9,088 nt of DNA from Caulobacteraceae bacterium UBA6225 (lineage in GTDB: Bacteria > Pseudomonadota > Alphaproteobacteria > Caulobacterales > Caulobacteraceae): positions 20,754 to 29,841 of the forward strand of contig DJWR01000230.1 in assembly GCA_002441055.1 (NCBI GenBank), read 5' to 3'. Positions 5,074 to 9,088 of the stretch are shown here, piece by piece (position 1 is the first letter of the stretch; every line of letters begins with the position of its first letter). A program made the translations under genes and the position numbers. Below the pieces are notes generated by a model, which was given only the letters and a program-made list of their open reading frames with translations, did no database searches and had not been told where the DNA came from.

Positions 5074-5526
5074 ATGGCGCCCATGCCCGCCGGCCTCCCC
5101 GACGATCCCGACCAGCTCGCCGAGTTGCTTCGCCCCGCCCTGCTGCGGGTCGCGCGGCGCCTGCGCCAGGAAGCGTCCAAGGCCGGCCTCTCCGCCCTGG
5201 ACGTCCTGCTGCTGGTGGAGATCAAGCGCCAGCCCGGCGTCGGAGTCTCCGACCTGGCTGACGCCGAACAGATGTCGCGGCCAGCCATGAGCACCCACAT
5301 CAAGCGCCTGGAGGCCGCCGGCTGGATCAGCCGACTCAGCCACGCCTCTGATGGCCGCCGCTCTGGCTTCACCATCACCCCGGCCGGCATGGCCGCCCTG
5401 GCCGAGACCAGGCGCCGCCGCAACGACTGGCTGGCCGCCCGCCTCAGTCGTCTCACGCCTGCCAAGCGCCAGGCCCTGGCGGCGGCGGCCGCGCCTCTGC
5501 TGGCTCTGGTGGAGGTTCAGCCATGA
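5074..5526 (+). CDS. MarR family transcriptional regulator
   Basis: A 150-residue MarR-type winged-helix regulator. Helix 1 and the dimer segment (residues 13-38) are followed by LSALDVLLLVEIKRQPGVGV (39-58), the recognition helix region QMSRPAMSTHIKRLEAAGWI (66-85), and the wing with the DGRRSGFTIT motif (93-102). The C-terminal helices complete the dimer interface. Such regulators release DNA when a small ligand binds and usually control an efflux pump gene beside them; here the pump gene overlaps by four bases (ATGA), which makes it the obvious target. The start could be ATG 5074 or the in-frame ATG 5083; neither has a clear Shine-Dalgarno site. The promoter and palindrome upstream point to autorepression. 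Confidence 0.9.
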   Translation: MAPMPAGLPDDPDQLAELLRPALLRVARRLRQEASKAGLSALDVLLLVEIKRQPGVGVSDLADAEQMSRPAMSTHIKRLEAAGWISRLSHASDGRRSGFTITPAGMAALAETRRRRNDWLAARLSRLTPAKRQALAAAAAPLLALVEVQP

Positions 5527-6992
5527 GCGAAATCTCCGCCGAAGACGCCCCGGAGGCCGGGACGCCAACCAAGCCCATCGTCGCCACGGCTGAAGAACGC
5601 GCCGCGGCCCTGAGCCGCGGCTGGATCGTGCCCGCTGTCATCGGCTCGGCCCTGATGATGCAGACCCTGAACGCCACGGTGCTGTCCAACGCCCTGCCGG
5701 CCATGGCCAAGGACATGGGCGAGGATCCCCTGCGTCTGAACCTGGCCATCACCATGTATCTGCTGGCCGCGGCGGTCTTCCTGCCCATCAGCGGTTGGGC
5801 GGCCGATAAGTTCGGGGCCAAGCGCATCTTCGTCCTGGCCATGGCGCTTTACGCCATCTCCTCGGCCCTTTGCGGCTTCGCCGACACCCTGCTGGAGTTG
5901 GTGGGCGCACGCCTGCTACAGGGCGCGGCCGGAGCCATGATGGCGCCCGTGGGACGTCTCGTCCTGCTGCGCACCACGCCGAAGAACGAGTTGGTGGGCG
6001 CCATGTCGGTGCTGACCATGCCCGCCCTCCTGGGCCCGGTGATCGGTCCGCCGGTGGGCGGCTTCATCGTCACCTTCTGGGATTGGCCCTGGATCTTCTT
6101 CATGAACCTGCCTATCGCCGCGGTGGGCCTGCTGCTGGTCCTGCGCTTCGTGCCCAATGTGGCGCTGCAGGACGCCAAGGCCCTGGACTGGAAGGGCATG
6201 CTGCTCACCGGCCTTGGCCTGGCCTGCGTGATCTTCGGGTTCGAGAATCTGGGCCGCGACTTCCTGCCGGCCCTGGCCGTCGCGGGCCTGTTCGCAGCCG
6301 GCGGCGGCATGCTGTGGATCTATGCCTGGCACGCTCGGCGCACCCCCCACGCCATCCTGGACCTGTCCCTCTTCAGGCTGCGCACCTTCGAGGCCGCCGT
6401 GGTCGGCGGCGCCTTCATGCGCATCGCCATGGGCGCCACCCCCTTCATGCTGGCCATGCTGCTGCAGGTGGCCTTCGGCATGACCGCTCTCCAGGCGGGC
6501 CTGCTGACCTTCGTCGGCGCCGCCGGCGCCCTGATCATGAAGACCACCGCCCCGCCCATCCTGCGCCGGTTCGGCTTCCGCAACGTCCTGATCGTCAACG
6601 CCGTCATCACTGGGCTCTTCTTCCTGGCCTATGCAGGGTTCCAGATCGACACCCCCCATTGGGTGATCATGCTGGTTCTGCTGGCCGGCGGCTTTTTCCG
6701 CTCCCTGCAGTTCACCAGCCTCAATGGCCTGGCCTATGCCGAGATCGAGCAAGACCGCATGAGCCGCGCCTCGACCATGTCGGCCATGGCTCAGCAATTG
6801 ATCCAGTCGGTGGGCATCGGCCTGGCGGCCACCCTGATCCACCTCTTCACTCAGATGTCCGGCGAGAACGAGATGACAGCCCAGACCATCTCGCCGGCCT
6901 TCCTGGTGATTGGCGCCCTGACCTTCGTTTCTCTGATCTTCTATGTCCGCCTGCCCAAGAACGCAGGTGACGAGATGAACAGCCGCAGCTGA
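5523..6992 (+). CDS. MdtD-like DHA2 family MFS efflux transporter
   Basis: A 489-residue inner-membrane drug:H+ antiporter of the DHA2 (EmrB/QacA) group, resembling E. coli MdtD through much of its length. A 33-residue cytoplasmic N-terminus precedes the first membrane helix. Motif A is GWAADKFGAKR (91-101) and motif C is GPVIGPPVGG (171-180). RLLQGAAGAMMAPVGRL (130-146) and the MNLPIAAVGLLL region are also typical. The motif at the first helix reads QTLNATVLSNALP (47-59), with Asn50 where most DHA2 members have Asp (LDxT). Hydrophobic segments continue to about residue 480, consistent with 13-14 helices. The ATG at 5523 overlaps the marR stop. Substrate is unknown; export of a toxic compound sensed by the MarR protein is likely. 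Confidence 0.9.
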   Translation: MSEISAEDAPEAGTPTKPIVATAEERAAALSRGWIVPAVIGSALMMQTLNATVLSNALPAMAKDMGEDPLRLNLAITMYLLAAAVFLPISGWAADKFGAKRIFVLAMALYAISSALCGFADTLLELVGARLLQGAAGAMMAPVGRLVLLRTTPKNELVGAMSVLTMPALLGPVIGPPVGGFIVTFWDWPWIFFMNLPIAAVGLLLVLRFVPNVALQDAKALDWKGMLLTGLGLACVIFGFENLGRDFLPALAVAGLFAAGGGMLWIYAWHARRTPHAILDLSLFRLRTFEAAVVGGAFMRIAMGATPFMLAMLLQVAFGMTALQAGLLTFVGAAGALIMKTTAPPILRRFGFRNVLIVNAVITGLFFLAYAGFQIDTPHWVIMLVLLAGGFFRSLQFTSLNGLAYAEIEQDRMSRASTMSAMAQQLIQSVGIGLAATLIHLFTQMSGENEMTAQTISPAFLVIGALTFVSLIFYVRLPKNAGDEMNSRS

Positions 6993-7053
6993 CCTCGACG
7001 CCGCCTTGACGGCGCCCGTCCGCTGCCGCCTATGGCGGGTGAAGGAGACCTCC

Positions 7054-7581
7054 ATGAAGCAGACCCTTGGCCTGATCCTGGTCACCGCCCTGGCGCTTGG
7101 CGCCTGCTCGCCTGCCGAGCCGCCGCCCGCCGCAGCCCCCGAGGCCCCAGCGCCGGCTCCAGCGCCAGAAGCGCCCATCGCGCCCGGCCTGTCCTGGGCG
7201 GCCTCGGCCAGCGGCGAAGGCGCTGTCCTGACCCTGTCGGACGCCGCGGGCCTTGAGGTTCTTCGCCTGGGTTGCGTGCGCAATCCCGCCGCCATGACCC
7301 TTGCCGTCAGCGGCTTCACGCCGATCGGCAGCGAGGATCGGCTCACCGTCGGCCTGGATGATCAGCTGTTCGTCTTCGTGGCCGACCTGCAGGCTTCATC
7401 AGCCGAGGCCGGCGTGGTCGCCCAGGCGGAGGTGTCCACCGACTTCCTGGATCGCCTGCAGAGCGCCCAGGCCATCGGCGCGGTCTATGGGGCCCAGCAA
7501 CTGGGCCCGCACATGCCGCCGCCGGCCGACATCGCTGGAACCTTCGCCGCCGAATGCCGCCGGGCGGTGGCGGTGTCCTGA
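7054..7581 (+). CDS. Putative lipoprotein with Pro/Ala-rich linker
   Basis: A 175-residue exported lipoprotein. The signal peptide MKQTLGLILVTALALGAC carries a lipobox, LGAC, with the lipidated Cys18; Ser19 at +2 does not suggest inner-membrane retention. Residues 20-46 are a proline/alanine-rich linker (PAEPPPAAAPEAPAPAPAP), followed by a globular domain that looks beta-rich. Two further cysteines (RLGCVRNP and AAECRRA) could form a disulfide in the periplasm. I do not recognise the domain. AAGGAG lies six bases before the ATG at 7054, which decides this start; an in-frame reading from 7006 would bury the signal peptide. The gene is 61 bases after the MFS gene and may be co-transcribed, and it ends in a hairpin shared with the convergent gene. 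Confidence 0.82.
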   Translation: MKQTLGLILVTALALGACSPAEPPPAAAPEAPAPAPAPEAPIAPGLSWAASASGEGAVLTLSDAAGLEVLRLGCVRNPAAMTLAVSGFTPIGSEDRLTVGLDDQLFVFVADLQASSAEAGVVAQAEVSTDFLDRLQSAQAIGAVYGAQQLGPHMPPPADIAGTFAAECRRAVAVS

Positions 7582-7595
7582 GCCCTTCGGCTCAG
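7578..7595. terminator. Shared terminator hairpin containing both stop codons
   Basis: CTGAGCC (7578-7584), CTTC loop, GGCTCAG (7589-7595). The left arm holds the TGA of the lipoprotein gene and the right arm holds the complement of the TGA of the convergent thioesterase gene. The only T-run after it on the plus strand is a short GTTTC. It probably serves both strands. Confidence 0.6.
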
Positions 7596-8368
7596 CGTTT
7601 CATCACCTGGGCGAGCGCGGTGCAGGCGGCCGAGCCGATCGGCCCCTGCTCGTCATAGAGGAAGCACTCCCCGATCGCGACGCCGTCGGTGGCCCCGTGA
7701 TTGACCACCTCGAACCCGACCCACTCTGTGGCCGGCAGCCGGTGCAGATAGACCGTCACGTCGCTGTTGATATAGCCCAGGCCCTTGTCGCCGGCGTTGG
7801 CGAAGGGGCTGGCGAAGTCGGCGGCCACCGCCACGCGGGTGAACGGCGTCAGGGACTCTCCGTCCACCAGCTCGCGCACCTCGCTCATCCAGGTCCGCTT
7901 GACGCCCACCTGGCCGAAGTCGCCGGTGATCCGGCGCATGGCCCACATGCCGCCCATGCCCATGCGCGGGTCCTCCGGCGGCGGGATGTCAGCAGGCGCC
8001 GGCACGTCCCAGTTGGGCGGCGTCCATACATTTCCCTCAGGGTTGGCCGTACGGCGCAGGAACTGGCAGCTCGCCCGCCCCATGCTGACGCCGCCGCTGA
8101 TGAACTCGGCGTCCACCACCTTGATCCGCTTGCCGGCCCGCACCACCGTCGTGGTCACCTCCACTGGGGAGAAGTCCGGCAGCCGGTACATGTCCACAGT
8201 CAGGCGCGCGGGGATGAAGTCAGGCTCCCCATGCTCGGCCTCCAGAACGTGACCGAGTAGTCCGACGATCACCCGTCCATGCAGGGATTGGGGGTTCCAC
8301 GGCCCACGACAGGCCGGCGTGGGGAGGAAGCGGCCATCCTGCCGCTTGAAGAAGGGTTCATTTTTCAT
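7592..8368 (-). CDS. Acyl-CoA thioesterase, double-hotdog (TesB-like)
   Basis: A 258-residue protein of the thioesterase/4HBT_3 double-hotdog type. The N-terminal hotdog contains NPQSLHGRVIVGLLGHVLE (residues 25-43) and the strand FIPARLTVDMYRLPDFSPVEVTT. The C-terminal hotdog contains TRVAVAADFASPFAN and LGYINSDVTVYLHRLP followed by EWVGFEVV. Enzymes of this group hydrolyse acyl-CoA thioesters to free acid and CoA; chain-length preference is not predictable here. The start is ATG 8368 (MKNEPFFKRQ), with GGAT a few bases upstream; the frame is open to a TTG at 8404, which is a poor alternative. The gene lies 41 bases after the end of mnhG on the same strand, so it may be read from the antiporter operon's transcript. 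Confidence 0.82.
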   Translation of the reverse strand: MKNEPFFKRQDGRFLPTPACRGPWNPQSLHGRVIVGLLGHVLEAEHGEPDFIPARLTVDMYRLPDFSPVEVTTTVVRAGKRIKVVDAEFISGGVSMGRASCQFLRRTANPEGNVWTPPNWDVPAPADIPPPEDPRMGMGGMWAMRRITGDFGQVGVKRTWMSEVRELVDGESLTPFTRVAVAADFASPFANAGDKGLGYINSDVTVYLHRLPATEWVGFEVVNHGATDGVAIGECFLYDEQGPIGSAACTALAQVMKR

Positions 8369-8409
8369 CGCGGCGATCCATGCCGGATTCCACCGCGATC
8401 GCAAGCGCC

Positions 8410-8826
8410 TCAGCGCGACGGATCGGCCTGATCGTCCCGCCGCCCCTCAAAAGTCGACCAGCCTGCCCCCACCCCGGTGTCGGGCAGGCCTTCGGCGATG
8501 TCGTCCATGGGATTGGGGTCGATGACCCGCCCCTGGCGATGCAGATGCGCCTTGGCGATCATGTTGGCGGTGATCGGGGCGGTCAGAAACAGGAACAGGG
8601 TGATCAGCAGCTCATGGGCTGAATACGTCCCCTGAATGGCCGGGAAATAGATCATTGAGGCGATGAGGCAGGAGCCCACCCCAAGGGTCGTCACCTTGGT
8701 CGGCCCGTGCAGGCGGGTCATCAGGGAGGGCATCCGCGCCAGGCCCCAGGACCCCACCAGAGCGAATACGCCGCCAATCACAAGCATGGCGGAGATCAGG
8801 ATTTCAACGGGGTTGGCGTCCATCAT
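8410..8826 (-). CDS. mnhG: Na+/H+ antiporter subunit G (MnhG/MrpG/PhaG)
   Basis: Small membrane subunit of an Mrp-type multisubunit cation/proton antiporter. Three membrane helices are visible: ILISAMLVIGGVFALVGSWG, KVTTLGVGSCLIASMIYF and ELLITLFLFLTAPITANMIA. The conserved GLARMPSLMTRLHGPTKVTTLG lies between the first two, and the HLHRQG segment follows the third. A hydrophilic tail of about 40 residues follows, which looks longer than usual for the family. Subunit G is required for the assembled Mrp complex, which exports Na+ and helps in pH and salt tolerance. ATGs at 8832, 8826 and 8823 are all possible starts; 8826 is favoured by GGG six bases upstream. It is the last gene of the operon, eight bases after mnhF. 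Confidence 0.87.
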   Translation of the reverse strand: MMDANPVEILISAMLVIGGVFALVGSWGLARMPSLMTRLHGPTKVTTLGVGSCLIASMIYFPAIQGTYSAHELLITLFLFLTAPITANMIAKAHLHRQGRVIDPNPMDDIAEGLPDTGVGAGWSTFEGRRDDQADPSR

Positions 8827-8834
8827 CCTCATCC

Positions 8835-9088
8835 CTACTCAATGATATCGCCGCGCAGCAGGAACTTGCAGTAGGCCACCGTGCCCACAAAACCGACCAT
8901 GGCCAGCAGCAGGGCCGCCTCGAAATAGACCGCCGAGCCCTGCTGGATCTGCATCAGCACCATCAGCGCGATGGCGTTGATCGTCATGGTGTCCAAAGCC
9001 AGGATCCGGTCGGCCGTCGTCGGCCCCTTGGCCAGCCGCCAGAGGTTCAGAGCCATGGCCAGACCCACGCAGGAAATGGCGAACAGGA
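8835..9088 (-). CDS. mnhF: Na+/H+ antiporter subunit F (MnhF/MrpF/PhaF), 5' end outside window
   Basis: Partial CDS running off the right edge, so its start is not visible. The frame stays open to the last base, reading LFAISCVGLAMALNLWRLAKG. The conserved MrpF pattern is clear: RLAKGPTTADRILALDTMTINAIAL, followed by a second and third membrane helix ending GFVGTVAYCKFLLRGDIIE. About 83 residues are visible, against roughly 90 for typical family members, so only the first few residues are missing. An apparent start GTG at 9068 is internal to the first membrane helix and is rejected. It pairs with mnhG, and the remaining subunit genes should lie to the right of the window. Confidence 0.88.
   Translation of the reverse strand, partial: LFAISCVGLAMALNLWRLAKGPTTADRILALDTMTINAIALMVLMQIQQGSAVYFEAALLLAMVGFVGTVAYCKFLLRGDIIE

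Noticed and set aside
5870..6970. 366-residue plus-strand open frame inside the MFS gene
   Set aside because: Out-of-frame shadow rich in Arg, Pro and His, with no domain; the MFS frame is certain.
6999..7014. Hairpin CGCCG-CCTTGA-CGGCG between the MFS and lipoprotein genes
   Set aside because: Only a 5-bp stem without a T-run; such stems arise often by chance in this base composition.
5916..7346. 476-residue minus-strand open frame opposite the MFS gene
   Set aside because: It is the antisense shadow of a clear membrane transporter in GC-rich DNA; the product is low-complexity Gly/His/Gln-rich with no family resemblance.
1..9088. CRISPR array, tRNA, rRNA, insertion sequence or attachment site
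   Set aside because: No spaced direct repeats, cloverleaf, transposase or integrase sequence, or terminal repeats were seen on either strand.

Overview
The window is very GC-rich DNA with strong G/C preference at third codon positions. Together with the gene families present, this suggests an alphaproteobacterium, probably Caulobacterales (Caulobacter or Phenylobacterium type). That placement is inferred from composition and protein resemblance, not from a marker gene. Genes are tightly packed, with no gene-free stretch longer than about 150 bases. No rRNA, tRNA, CRISPR array, transposase or integrase was found.

Left part (1-1800): the last codons of a gene that begins outside the window, followed by a strong hairpin. 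Then comes a host-attachment (baeRF-like) family protein. It converges through a long hairpin on a minus-strand GFA/CENP-V zinc protein. Upstream of that gene on the minus strand is a RelB/DinJ-ParE/RelE toxin-antitoxin operon with its own palindromic operator and an intrinsic terminator.

Centre (1811-4117): the most interesting region. A phage-type repressor (HTH plus S24/LexA-like domain) is divergent from a three-gene operon whose genes overlap by ATGA. The operon encodes two small unrecognised proteins and a protein with a DUF6456-like C-terminal part. Three copies of one operator (CTGTA-N7-TACAG type) lie here: two in the divergent promoter region and one directly before the next gene downstream of the repressor. 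No other copy was seen in the window. No phage structural gene is adjacent. The layout resembles the repressor/activator control locus of a domesticated prophage, possibly the RogA-GafYZ switch of the Caulobacter gene transfer agent. This link is a hypothesis based on architecture.

Right part (4173-9088): a phytanoyl-CoA dioxygenase family oxygenase; a MarR regulator overlapping an MdtD-like DHA2 efflux pump gene, with a palindrome over the likely promoter; and a proline/alanine-rich lipoprotein. The lipoprotein gene converges on a double-hotdog acyl-CoA thioesterase gene, and one hairpin between them carries both stop codons. On the minus strand at the right edge are the last two subunits (MnhG, and MnhF cut by the edge) of an Mrp-type Na+/H+ antiporter operon.
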